Shown here: positions 30,476 through 44,200 of the stretch, one piece after another | Layout of the letters: each line of letters begins with the position of its first letter | How positions within the stretch are numbered: position 1 is the stretch's first letter | Source: Mastigias papua | Lineage: Eukaryota; Cnidaria; Scyphozoa; Rhizostomeae; Mastigiidae | Assembly (NCBI GenBank): GCA_964019165.1 | Contig: OZ025283.1 | Coordinates: forward strand, 5,157,001-5,221,000 | Direction of reading: 5' to 3' | DNA length: 64,000 nt | The notes under the pieces: generated by a model | What the model was told of the DNA's origin: nothing | The model's input: the letters and a program-made list of their open reading frames with translations, nothing else | Database searches by the model: none | Position numbers and translations under genes: made by a program

Positions 30476-32252
30476 TGTCTAGTACTAGGTCTCATATAAA
30501 GTGTATCCTGCAAGCAAACAAGCTCCTTTGCTTATAGCTAAATTTTCGACATTTGTCAATTATACAAGTTCAAAAAAGCTCAAGTACAGAAGCCAATTGC
30601 TTACAAAACTTCGAAAGGACATTACCCTCACATCTATTAGAAAATATCCCATGAAAGCTCTGTAAACAGGATATCACGCAAGAACTACTCAATGTAAACA
30701 ATGTCAATATCAAACTGAAGGTCAAAGAAATTATCTTGTTTGCGTTTGACAAACACCACTCCTAATAACATATTGATAAAAAAGTTTGCAAGAATAAAGC
30801 AGCTTAACAGAGATCGCATAAGCTATTATTTTCATGGAAATTTTCCCTCGCTTTTAAGTCCACTGTGCTTATCGACAGTAATACGTAAATGGAAGGTTCA
30901 TCCATTCCATGAAGTTGTGTGGAACTACCAACTCCCCTCTGTTTGATCTTTTCTTACCTGTTCTCGTATTTTTCTTTTCTTTAGCCTTCTTTATTTTTGC
31001 TGTTAATCGGTTTTCGAAAATTGTTAGTACTAGCTATGGTGGAGACCAGGTGATCTTGTGTCTTTCTATGTCAGGGGCAGTACAGTGTATAACAGCTGTA
31101 TTTTTTTCAATTGAAGTAAAAAACAACAAAATATGTGAATTAGTCTATAACTAGCATGGGCTCTTCAGCTACAGGGGAAAGGGGTTCAGTTTATTAGAAC
31201 TAATCAAAGATGTCCTCATTTTCTCCTATGATAAAAAACTCAGCGTCCACGTTAAGATTGTAGTGAAAGTCGCAAACTTTTGAAAACGAATGGCTACAGG
31301 TTGCAAATTCCTGCGAATAAAGCTCAAAGACAAACAAAATCACAGCTGTGTAGATTCATATCACAATTACACAATTCGAGAGGAAATTGCAACATACCCT
31401 TTGATGATCATTACAATAAACAAATAAGCTCTCAAAATTAGCCAATAAATAGCCGCTATTTTGAAATAAAGTGACAAGTGAAGATTAGCTTACATTTTAA
31501 CCATCGAGGGACTAATTTAAAAATGAAGCAGAGCTGCACGGTTCACCGGAGCGTGAAAAGTCAAAATTACGGACTTGCTCTCGAAAAGCCTCATCAATTA
31601 TTCAAGAACTAGTCGAAAAACTGCAAATGTGAAATTGACAACGTTTCAAAAGACACAAAATTATATGGAGCGTCTTATACATTAACTCAAGAGTACGATA
31701 TTGGCAAAACAGGATTGATGTAATGGGAAATGTGTTTCATTAAAGGACGAGTTCTGGCAGGTGAGTTACTACAAAGACTACTTCTCTGTTCAACTTAATC
31801 TTCAGTAGTATTAAAGAAATGTTTCCATTTCAAGATTATGCGCTGCATCATTGGATTTTTGAATACTAACATTTGAAGACAATAGAGAAATATCATAGAA
31901 GCATTTCAAAATCAAATGTGTAGCAACTGAAATAAAAATTGTTTTGATATTCTGTGTCATGAAGATCAGCTTCAGGATCAATTGGGCATAGATAGAATTA
32001 CTTGAATATGAAGACAAAACACGTGCATGTATTAAGTTCAGCGTATATACAAATCAAATTTATTGAACTGTTTAAATGAAGAGATCTACTGAACAGTATA
32101 AATGATAATTGATTGGGTTGGGAGCATGTTCTTCCGCATGTTGTAGTTTATTAAACCCGTGACATTATTGCATCTAACTACAAATTGGATAGGCATATTA
32201 AGTGTTCTGAAACATCCCAAATGAATGATAATAGTCATATTTTTCTAGAACC
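30476..32252. other. Upstream region of the giant secreted-protein gene
   Basis: No recognisable gene on either strand. TTTTTCTAG at about 32240-32248, directly before the start codon region, looks like a 3' splice site, so a non-coding first exon and the promoter may lie in this stretch. I could not identify them. Confidence 0.4.
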
Positions 32253-32257
32253 ATGAA

Positions 32258-35200
32258 ATGAAGTCAAAACACGGCAAACTCACATTTTCTCAATTTATAT
32301 TGCTGACAATATTGGCAACTACTCTGAACATATCAAGAGCTATCGAAGAAACGGCAACAACAAAACCACTTCATCAAGGTCATTCCAAAAAGAATTTTCC
32401 AATCTCAAGAGACAGTAATAAACTGCTGGGCCCAGATGTCAATTCCCAGATCATCACTTCACACGCTAGTAGAGCTACAGAAGAAAATGAACTTCCAGAA
32501 TCTGAAGAGGCTAAGCAAGACAGACTTGCGGATATTTCAAACAAAAAGGCTCCTATGCAAAGAATGAGAAACGACAATTTTAGTAACATTGATGATAACT
32601 ACAGAAGGATACTTAATGAAAATGAAAGACATGGCTCACTAGCAAAAAGTGGCACAATATTTTACAAAACAAATAACGGAGATGTATCCAATCTGTTAGG
32701 GTCAATTGAGGAAAGCGTTAGAAATGACGTTTTTGACATATCACCACATGCAAAAAAGGAAATCAAAATGGATTCGTATGAGGAACTAAATAAAAAACTG
32801 AAACCTGGAAGAGTAAATCAACGAACATTAAATCAACAACACAACATTGGCACACAAAGAGTACAACAGAAAGGGCTAAAAGAAGGTCATGCAAAACTGG
32901 AGAAGTCTCAGCAGAAATCAGTTAATGAAATGACCTCAGGAAAAAATATTTCCATGTCATTGTCAGCGAAGAAAGTGGAATCTTCACTATCGAACGAAGG
33001 AAGAAAGAAGACAAACGAAAATAAGATAATATATGATGGGAACTATATGGAAGAAAAGAAGTTAGAAGGTGCTGGCAGTGGGGTAAAAGATAAAGAGTCA
33101 GATGAATGGGGTGAAAGCGGAAGTGGGAACAGCTATGAAGTCGATGATTATCACATGAGTAAACAAAGCCTAATAGGTAATCAAACAAATAGGAAAGCAA
33201 ATGGAGATAGAAAAAAGATTCTAAGTTTTCGTGAAGGCGCAGCGAAGATACAGAGAAAGGAAACTCAGTCCTATGAAACAATAAAGGAAGAGAAAGCAAC
33301 AAAACTAACTGGTAAACAGCAAGAACCTTGGGTAGAAAATGGGAGTTCCGATGATCGTGACGTGGATGATGACATTAATGATGATGATGAAGGTGGTGAT
33401 GATGATGATCATAATCATTACCAAACGGAAGATAGGATTGGTGAGAGTTACAAAAACGACGATGAAGTGGATGTAAAAAGTGATAAAGAGGCAAATCTGG
33501 AAGGGTATTCTAATCAAATCATGAATAAAAAAGGCAGAAAGCAAGGAGATGAGTTTTCAGGATCCACAAATAAATGGGAAAATTGGAATGAGAACACAGT
33601 AGAAGATATAAATAAAAGTCTTTATGGCAATTTTTCAGAATTTAGCATAAAAACTGAAGACAATCAGAGCGATAAAACAGAAAGAGTACAGAGTGAAGAC
33701 TATCCAGACGATTACAACAATGAAAGTAATGATAATGATTATAATGATAAAAATTATGATGTAATGACATCAGGTGAAAGCTCATCTGGTGAGCAAATGT
33801 CTGGTGAACAACCATCAGGGGAGGGATTGCTGAATGAAAAAACATCTGGTAATAAAGCATCAGCAGAGTCTATACCTGAGGAAAGCTTAGCAATTGAAAA
33901 GCCACCTAGGGGAAAAACAACCGGTGAACGAATCTCAGATAAGACGATGTCAGTAAAACAAACATGGGGTGAAGCATCGTCTGGCCAGATTAATTCTTCA
34001 TCACAGAAAAATGTACAAAATGTGAAAGAGGTGATAGAAAAGGCTGCAGTAAATTATAAGACTGCAAAATTAAAAAGTAAAAGCTTGAGCACAGAGGAAA
34101 CCGATGATACTGACACCTCATCTGGAAGTGGTGAGCTCGTTATTGGTGAAGCAAAGGAAGATATCTCAACTAGTGGTAGTGGCCAAGATGGGTTTGAGAG
34201 TAGTGGCAAAGAAAAAGAGGAAAGTAATTTGGATGATAGTACAGTGAAAAAATGGCATTCCTATACTTCAAACATTAAGGAAGAGCCTACTAGAGTAAAC
34301 AGCAAGTCGCATGAAGGAATAGTGACTGCACATGGGGAATTAAGGAACGCGTCATATCAAGGTTTCCTACGGACTGGTGAGATAACAGTGCAAAATTTTA
34401 GCAACAAGGCTGAAGGTATACTTACCCATAATTACTCTTCAGAGACTGGTGAACGGAAAACGATCAATTCATCCTCAACTGGATTGCCAAATTACAGCGG
34501 AAGTAACACAAGAAACAATACAAGTGCAACTGGATTAAATGACAGACAGGAAAACAGATCAGAAACTATCAAAGGCATGGCAACAGACAATTACTTCCAT
34601 TTCACATCAAACAAAATGGCAGATAATGCATCAATAGAAAGAGTAAAGATCGAAAATTTATTAAACAATGCTACAGAATTAGGACAAGGAAATAATACAG
34701 CGGATGAAAAGGAAGATGAAAAAACAATTCAAGAGCTGAATAAAGAAATAAGGGACGAAGAAGATAAGTCAAAAGCAATGATAAATTACCTGGAGAAAAT
34801 TGATAAAGAACTAGGTCTAAAGACGAATGAAAGTGCAGAAATACAAGCAACTCTTCCAAATTTGAAAATTAAGCAAAAAGATAACCTTGATTTATCGTCT
34901 CCTTCATACTTTCCTATAAGCAACATTTCAAGCCAATCACACAGGGGAATAGTAATGGAAAGTAACAAATCACAAAATTTAATAAGATCAGAGGAAAATG
35001 GAATCACCAATAATAATGTTATAGTTGAGTATAAAGAAAACTTGAAAGAAGATGTTCCCATTAAACAAAACTTTCAGCAGTTGCAAAGGTTCCCAAGTAA
35101 CAACAAAACAACAGTTTATAACGAACCTGGAAAACAGAAAGATGAAGACATGTTCATAAATAAAGTTATAAAAGGCATATTCGGAGATGTAGAAAAAATG

Positions 35201-38200
35201 ATTGAAGGAAAACTTGAAGAGATAATGGATGCAAAAAGTAAAACATCATCCAGCAGGAACACAATATTCAATAAAGAGAATAGTCTTGGAAAAGGTCCAT
35301 TGAAAGTATTAGAAAAAGGGCCTGAAAAAACCCACTTTCAAAAGAGTAATGTGCAGGAAGCCATTACTGAAAATAAGAAATATGAAGGCAATGAAAACAG
35401 ACTTCCTATCAGCAATGAGCATGTAGCTAACAAGGGTGTCATCGTTATTGATCTCCACGAGAAAAGCAAAGAAGGGAATGATGCCGACAAATCAAAAAGA
35501 ACAGAAAGACCAACTATAGATGGCAAAAGTGATGCTATTCTAAACTACAAAAGAACCTATGGAGCAAACTCAACTTTAGTTGTTGATTTCTCGAAAGGGG
35601 AAGCAGGTGCAAAATTATACATTATTCCAAAAAATACTGAAGAGAATGCACAAAAGAAAAACGTCGTGGCTAAAACAGAAGCTGGTGAGAAAAGAAGTAA
35701 GTATGGTGTGAAAATCTTGTTATTTTTTTCATTTTAATGCTCCTGAAATGTTCATAGTAGGGAACAAATATTGATAACACTCTCTCTATATCCCGAAGGA
35801 ATACTAACCCTGCTTCCCGAAGGAACTTTTTAAAGTAGCCTAAAAAGATATTTACTCTCAGGATCATTCAGTTATTACATTGAATGGCCTGATGAAATTT
35901 CTGCATATTTTTGAAATATGGTAATACAAGCTCTAAAATAAGTTAATTTGTGAGACTTTACAAAATGATTTATGTGAGATTGCAATATCAACTACTGACC
36001 ATACACAACGAAATTGCCACTTCTCTAGGCCTTGGTATATTTGGACTTAATCGATGGGTCTACTTCGGAATTGGAACTGAAATTCCACAGCATTGGTCTT
36101 ATCAAGATAACCAAGACTTTGATGGACCTGGAGGACAAATCGTTCCTGGCTTAGGAGCAAGATTTCGGATCCGTGCAATAGATGCTTTGTACAGAGATCA
36201 TAGATTTCCAAATGAGCCGAGTTCGAAGGAGATAATCCAACAATTTGATGCCCCAACTAGAGTTGGATATCAGTATGGACAATTGATGTGGGGATGGTTT
36301 ATTGCTCCAATGGACGGAGAGTACACGTTCTTTAGTTCTTGTGACGATGAATGTGATGTATATCTAAGCCCGGATCAAGGCAAAGATCGAATAAAGAAAA
36401 TCTTATCCCAAACAACTTGGTCACCACACAATGTCTGGGATAAGTATGTTTAACTCATCGATCTGCTTTCTCTTTATCTTCGCTGTTTTATATAAATTCA
36501 ATATTATGATAGCAATGAGACAAACTCTAAATCTTATAAGATCAGTATTATTACCTTCGTCCTAACTTTGAAGTGAGTTTTCATTTTCTGCTAAACTGTA
36601 TTGGTCACTATAATACAGTGCTGTGAATATTGAAACTATTACTAAACATCATTGCAAACATAATATATTTTGCATTCCAAACAGAGATCCAACGCAGCAG
36701 ACCTCTATGGCAATCCGCTTAGCAGGAGGAAAATCGTACTATATCCAGGCGGTTGGTGCTCAAAGTGGAGGTGCGGATGGATTATCAGTTGGGGTTCAGT
36801 TTCCAACTGGTGTCATGGTCAGGCCGATTACGAGGCATTTCCTCGCAAGAGCTCCTCTTGGTAAGATAAGATCGGAATTTATAGACACATTTTCAATTTC
36901 TTTCACTTACTGTAGAGTTTTAGATACCAGTTGGTAAGAAGCCTTATATTTCATTTTCCAATCTCTGTTTCAGGATATTTCGGTAACGTATATAGCTAAG
37001 AACTAGCAAGATAGAACAATGTGCTTTTTAGACACCTCAAATACTAGGAGAACATTGCATTCTATACAATAGATAGATGCGTTCAATTCATACCATTGAA
37101 AACAAAATCGCAACTTTGCTCAGGGCCATTTTGTGTAATATGGTAGAGCATAGACATTGGTTAATACAAATAAACGTAGCGGTGAATTAAACATGTAAAG
37201 ATATGAGCAATGCAAGGAAGAAATGAAAGGCAGACATATAATGTCAAAAGAGCTGTCAGGGTTGTACTAATGAAAAAACACCATGCGATAAGGAATAAGA
37301 GATTGCGAAGAAAACCATTGAAGAAGACGGAGAGTAGACCACTGCTTTGTCAATAAAACCAATTCGGAATTGATTTATTAATAAGCTACTAGCACCATGT
37401 TTCATCATGGATAAGCAGAGAATTCAAACAACTTTATTTGAAACATCGTATCATACACTCTGGTATTTTAGAATCTTACATACTCAGATGCGCCAGTTGA
37501 TCTCATTGTGAATGGTTTGCTGTATGAAATGGATACTTCACAATTTACTTTGAAATATTGATCAATAATTTTCAGGGGCACGTGCAGTAAAGCAAATGAC
37601 TCCAGATCTTGGGAAAGCCCAAGCAAATGATGTAGCTGCAGCCGCGGCCAACGGTGGAAACGCAAATCTCGCAGGAGGAATTATGGCAGGAGGTATTTCA
37701 TGGCTTCTTTCTTCTAATTTTTCATCTATAAACTGTATTAATCAAAGAGTTTCAAAGCTTAACAAACTGCTGTTAATATGTTAGAGATGGGCTTTCACGG
37801 GACGACTCCTTAAAGAGATGGAGGTGGAGATCTACGAATTTCCACTACTACAATAGGTTTGCACAATATACATCGAATGATTGTTATCAACGTAATCTCC
37901 GAATGTTCTTGAAACTTCATCTGAAATCCATTGTTCCGTGATTCCAGTTGCAGGTGGAGTTCCAATCCCTGGATATGATGGAGGAGTTGGAGGCTTAATT
38001 GGTCCTGCAATTACTGGAAATGTAGCTGCAACAGCTGGAGCTATTGCAGCAGGAGGAACACCACAAGGGGCAGCTGGTGGAAAAGGGCTAGGTGGGATTA
38101 CTGCTGCCGCCGCAGGGGGACCTGCTGGAGCTGGGGCTGGTGCTGGTGGATTAGAAGGTGGTGGGGGAGGAGCAGCAGGGGCATTAACAGGAGGTGCAGC

Positions 38201-41200
38201 ATTAGGAACAGGTGGTACATCTGGCGCTGGAGGAGCAGCTGGAGAAGTGGGCGGAGGAGGAGAAGGAGCAGCGGGAGCAGGAGGTGCAATAGGAGCTGGG
38301 AGACCTGGAGGAGCAGGAAATACTGGTGGAGTAGCTGGGGGCCCTGGAGGCGGTGCTGGGAGTGGCAATGGAGGTGGTGCTACAGGTGGTCCTGGAGGTG
38401 GTGCTGGAGCTGGAGCTGGTGCTGGTGCTGGTGCTGGTGCTGGAGCAGGAGGTGGCGCTGGTGCTGGTGCTGGTGCTGGAGGTGGCGCTGGAAGTAAGGC
38501 TGCTGTAACTTTCTCTTTATTCTAACCGTTGTGTAAAGTTTTACAGGCCATCCCAAAGAACGTAAGGGAATTTCTGTCTACAAGTAAAATTTTCTACTCT
38601 TTTTAGTATGTTTATTGTTAATTTAGTTTAAAACACTCTCCTTGTTTAGTATAAGCTGTCCTTTCGAGTGTCAAATTTGTCCATGTTACTCTCCCAATAA
38701 CACCTCTTGCAAGGAGGTCATTCTGAACGAGGCAAAAAGGAGATATTTTTGCTCTGATGTCATATCACTCAAGAAGTAATTTATTAATATTCTCGATTTT
38801 CTAGCTACATTGTTCGGGAGATAATGCTAATATTATGCCACTTAAAAAGTAGAGTACTTGTCCTGTGACGGAGCAAGTACTGGAAATACAAATCTGACCC
38901 TTTAAAAAATACATTGAATATTTTATCACTACATGAAGAAAACAGAGGAAGGTTCCTATGAAAATAGTACAGAGCTTGGATAAACTAAAGCTTAAATACA
39001 TTTAAAGTTATATGAAAGTTTATTAGTACACCAAAGAGAGGAAGCATTTTGCATAGCACTGAAAAAGTACTCTTTGATGAGAATAGCTTCTGATTAGTTA
39101 TATAAACTTATTCAAGGCACCTAAGTGGAAAAACCATATTGTTTTTCCCAAAATACGAAAATCATTATCTGCACATTATTGGTAAAAGCAGGATTTTCAT
39201 CAAGAAATTGTGCTATGGCAGTTTCACATTTTATTCTACCATTTGAACCCTTATATGATGGGTATGGCTATCCTCTCTCTACAACAATTTTGCCCTGATT
39301 TTCACGCGATCATATGTTATATGCCAAGTTCAAAAATCCACCTAGCTATTATAGTGAAAAGCCAAAATAGATAATACCACAACGTACTGTTATTATTGAA
39401 GATTCATGTGGTTTATGATTCTCATGTAGTGACATCATTTGTTCAAAAAGATGATTTCCTACTATTCAAAAGGTGCACATTGCAAATTTGTTTAACGATG
39501 TGAAGTTTGGAATGAGGGACGTACCAATCATACACTGGCAAAAGGCATAACGCAAAATTTCGACATGAGCGTCAAAAGATACAAGTACAATGAGAGGAGA
39601 GCCAAATCCTACTTGCAAGGGTTCCAATTGTAAAATGAACTAGGACTCTCCCATGGCAAAACTTCTTATTGAATATTTGAATTGTACAGCCAAATGCGCA
39701 GACGATGCTTTTCGGCATTTTAGACAAACAAGGTGGTCTTTCATTTAGGTGCCTTGAATCCTGCTATATAACTAAATACTCAGAAGCCATATTTTATATA
39801 GACAGACAGATTTTGCTTTCCCTTTTGGATTCATCATACAAGTGACAAGTAAATGAGCACTTCTCGCACAATAGAATTAGCCAACCAGTTCTATTTTTCA
39901 TGTCTCCTGCCACATGACTTAAGGTTCACATCTGGCTACATACTATCGTCCATCATTAAGTGATTATTTGAGGTTTATTTCCTTCATTGAGTCCCAGTGA
40001 TAAAATAGTATTCAAGTTCAACACATCAAACATATTGGCGTATTATTTTCTATTAGACTGTTCTCAAATCTCCTCGTTCGTTGTAATGGATATGAAGAGG
40101 GTATGCTACAAATGATATGAAATTCTAAGAAAGTTAGTGCTGCTACTCGCCTCAATTAGGCCATACTGCAGTTACTGCAGTTACTGCTACTTGCCGTAAT
40201 TAAGCTCTTTAATACTTAATTTTCTGCCCTTTTTTCTCCAGGTGAAGCAGCCCAAGCACCCGATCCAGGTAATATCATAGATTTTGATTTAATACTTAAG
40301 CTATATTCAAAGCCAATTTCCTGCATCTGTACAAGAGCAAAATTTGCAGAATCGCAAAGGTACCAATATACATTCCATGATGTAAGATAGGATCTAAATT
40401 TAATACTGACACACACTGCTTTGATAAAGCTTTTGATTCTTTTATTTTAAACTCATTTTCAAATTCTTTCGGGAGGGAATTCCTTCAGCAAGGAAGATAG
40501 TGTGACCAGTACTTGATTTTCAAAATTAGACGTGGTACTTGATTTTCTTCTATTTACTATTAGAGTTTACATGGAGTCAACTTGCCTTTGCTTAACTTTG
40601 CAGAAGATGAGAAATTGATTCAAAGCATTAGTCGTCTTGGTGACACAGTTGCAGGGCTTGCAGCAAAAATGGAAAATAAAGCGAAAAGTGCAGCGAAAGC
40701 AAAGCAGAACTCGGTAATATCAGCAATACTAGCTAAACTGGAGAGTGCAATAGGAGCTCTAAGTGCCAAAGTGGAAGCAAGTGATTCAGGGACAGGAGGA
40801 GACCAAACAGGAGGAGCTGGTCCTATGGCCGGTGGGGTAGCAGGAACAGGAGGAGCTGGAGGAGCAGCCCCAGTAGTTGTAGGTGGCCCAAAACCTGATG
40901 TCGTGAGCCCACAAGCTCCTCCTCCACCACCATCACCCCCGCCATCTAGTCCAGAGCAGGAAAAGATGCAAAAAGCAATGGAAGATTTAGCAGAAAAGCT
41001 GCAAGAAGTATCTGATAAAATTGAATCTCAAAAAGCAGCAGGTGGGGCTGAAGTGAAAATGAGTCCTGAGCTTACTGCTAGTCAACAGAGACTTGGTGAT
41101 CAATTAAGTGAACTGGCAGAATCAGTTGGAAAATTAATTGGCGAAATGCAATCAATAAAAGATGTTGCTAGAATGAATAAAGCAGCTCTAGAAGCTGCAT

Positions 41201-44200
41201 CCGGAGCATCAAAAACCCCACTGGGAAAAGCTGCGAAAATGGTAGAGCAAGCTCAGATATCAGACAGTCTTAACTTGCAAAATAGTAATTCACAAAAAGT
41301 GAACCAAGTTTTGAATGCAGTTAAAGATGCGGCCACTGCAGCAGGACTCACTGCTAGTGTACTTGGGAAGGTGATCTCCAATGGTGGAGCAGCGTCTGCA
41401 CAACAAGGGACTTTGCCTGCAGGGGCTGTTGCTGGAGGACCAGCCACAGGGCAACAGGGAGCTGCAGGAGGGTATGTGCCCAATATGGGTCAAGCAGCAG
41501 CAGTTGCTAACTTACTGACCATGTTAGGAGTTGCTGGAAATACAAATGGACTAATTGGTAGTGGAAAGGGAAACTCAGCGCTCAGCAATAGCTTTAATAT
41601 AGCAGACATGGCTGGAGGTTCAGGACTAAATGTAGCAGGTGGACCTTTTGCAGCAGGAATAGGTACATTAGGTCTTCTTCCTGCAGCTCTCGGTGGTGCA
41701 GCAGGAGGGGGAGGAACAGCTGTAGGTGGAGGAAATGCAGGTGGTGGGAGCAGTGGAGGAAGTGCAAGACAAAGTGCAATGATGGGAGCAGCTGGTGCAC
41801 TTGGAGCCCTAAATGCAATGAGTAATACAGGAGCTGGTGGTGGAGCGATTGGAAGTTCGAGTGCTGGTAGAGGAAATGACCTTGCAGGAATGCAAGGGAT
41901 AGCAGCATCTGTCAATAATGGCATTATCAATGCAAAAAGTAGGGAAAGTGTAGAACTGCCCGACATTTCAACGGCATTTGAAAATCTACTGGGCACACTC
42001 TCAAGACGTGATTTAAAGAGTGGTAAACACGACAGGCAGCAAATAACTAACTCCATAAGACAAAAACTAATGGAATTAGAAAATAGAGGGAAAGAAGCAG
42101 CGAGAAATCCCACACCATCACTACTCGCATCTTTACGACAAGAATTTATCAGAACATTGGAAAAAGTTGCACCATACAGTTCAAGAATTAGAGAGTTTAT
42201 AAATATGAACAAGGGCAACGCTAATACCTTACAACCTAGAAATGAAATGCCTTTGCTGCAACAATCAGGAATATTGAGAAAAGGTAAATCAAATGTCGAT
42301 TATACTAGCCTTCGGCCTCAAACTTCTCAACTACAAGCAGATCAGAAAGACAGTACGAAAAGTTCTAGAGGAAGTGGAAAACTCGAGCAGAAAATAACGA
42401 AAACTAATGACCCTAGGAATGTTGGAAAATTGATGCAATTAATGGCCTATTTAAAAGGAGGACATCAAGGAGCCATTCCATTCAAACAAAGTAAGTTCAA
42501 TACATTATTTCATGTTTATGACATTTTCACTTTTCATTTTATCTTCAATTGTATCATTTTACGACATAAAGTACATTATGTTAATCTAGTATCATTATGA
42601 TTCATTAGGATGCTTCTTCTCATTATGATGTTCCTTCTCATTATGATGTATCCTCTCACTAAGGATGTTTGTTCTCATTAAGCATGTTCCTTCTCATGAG
42701 GATGTTTCTTCTCATTATGATGTTTCTTCTCACTATGATGTTTCTTCTCATTAGGGTGCTTCTTCTCAATAAGAACAACTGTTCTCATGAGGATGTTTCT
42801 TTTCATTATGACGTTTCTTTTCACTAAGGATGCTCGTTCTCATGAGAATGTTTCTTCTCATTACGATGTACCTTCTCATTAATTATGTTTCTTTTAACTA
42901 GGGTGCTTCTTCTCATTGTGATCTTTCTTCTCACTAAGGATGTTTCCTCTCATGAGGATCTTTCTTCTCATTAGGATAATTCTTCTCATTAGGATGTTTC
43001 TTCTCATTAAGGGCTATTCGAAGTACATTATCAAAAGCCATTAAACCTCAGAAAAAATCCATTGGTGTTGGATACCTCACAAAGTTGCGTTTAAAATTTA
43101 ATATGCTAAATGACCAAAGAGTCAGAATCTCTTTGGTCAGTCATCTGATATTCCTACGTTAACTCTAAATTTAGATGATAAACGTTTGTGTGAATTGCAT
43201 TTGTTTGCAGATCCACAGTATCATCCTGTTAATAATCGAAAAATCCTTGAAGCAACGATTTCTTTAACTTAAAGTATGAAAATATTTTTAAGGCACGAGA
43301 GCCTTAACTTCAAGACACCTGGTTGAGATTAGGTCTTTTCTTTATTTTCGTTTTTGTTGAAATTGTACTATATAAATGTTGTTAGTGATTGCCTTAAATG
43401 GAACTCGCTGACAAAATGTTCTTTCCGACTATGGCAGTCACAGGAGATTTAGTTATGTAGTTAATGCTATCTCTGGAATATGAAAAAAGTATATTCTTAT
43501 CCAAATGTTTGGTGTCTTCTTTCTGATAAAAATATGCATGGATTGACAAACTATATATTTGGCAATCTCTGATTGTTTGCTTTATGCCAACACTTTTGTA
43601 CAGAATGCCATACATGCAATGTATTGAACAAAGCAGCGGAAATTAGGTTCCATAAAGTGCAGGGTTCTTTAATCTGAAGACTAATTTTGTGGTACTTATT
43701 GCTCCTTAAATTCCTGATTACTTAAAAAAGCTCTTTTCACTCACACGGGATTCTTTTGAGAAGTCATGTTTACATGTTTAGCTTTGAGAGCGTGCAATGT
43801 CAAATTTGATATTATTTTGCCTTAGAATTGCAAACAAATGTGCGGACATTCAGCATCAAAAGTCAAGAGAAAAGACGAGATAGGGCACTGCCAAAGATTA
43901 CTTCGAAAATTCCAGTTGAGCACCTTGGTTACTTGAAAAGGGTTGAAATCAAGAATGGAAAATATGATAGTCATCAATCAAATAAGCAACAAGGCATAAG
44001 CTTCATAAAACAGGATGGAATGAGACCTATAAAACAGGCACACGTTTCTCCACTTAATTATTATTCAAAGATAAACAATATTGTCAGAAAAAGCAAGAGC
44101 AAAGGTACAAAAGCCCAGCTTAAACATATCGTTCCAAGCAGGTGGTACAATGAGATACGCAATGGAAAGGAGGCCAAAGTAAGCAATGTAATTGCAAAAA

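Noticed and set aside
41490..42218. Minus-strand 242-residue Pro/Ala-rich frame
   Set aside because: Shadow of the Gly/Ala-rich exon 7 on the + strand; it has no independent splice or start context.
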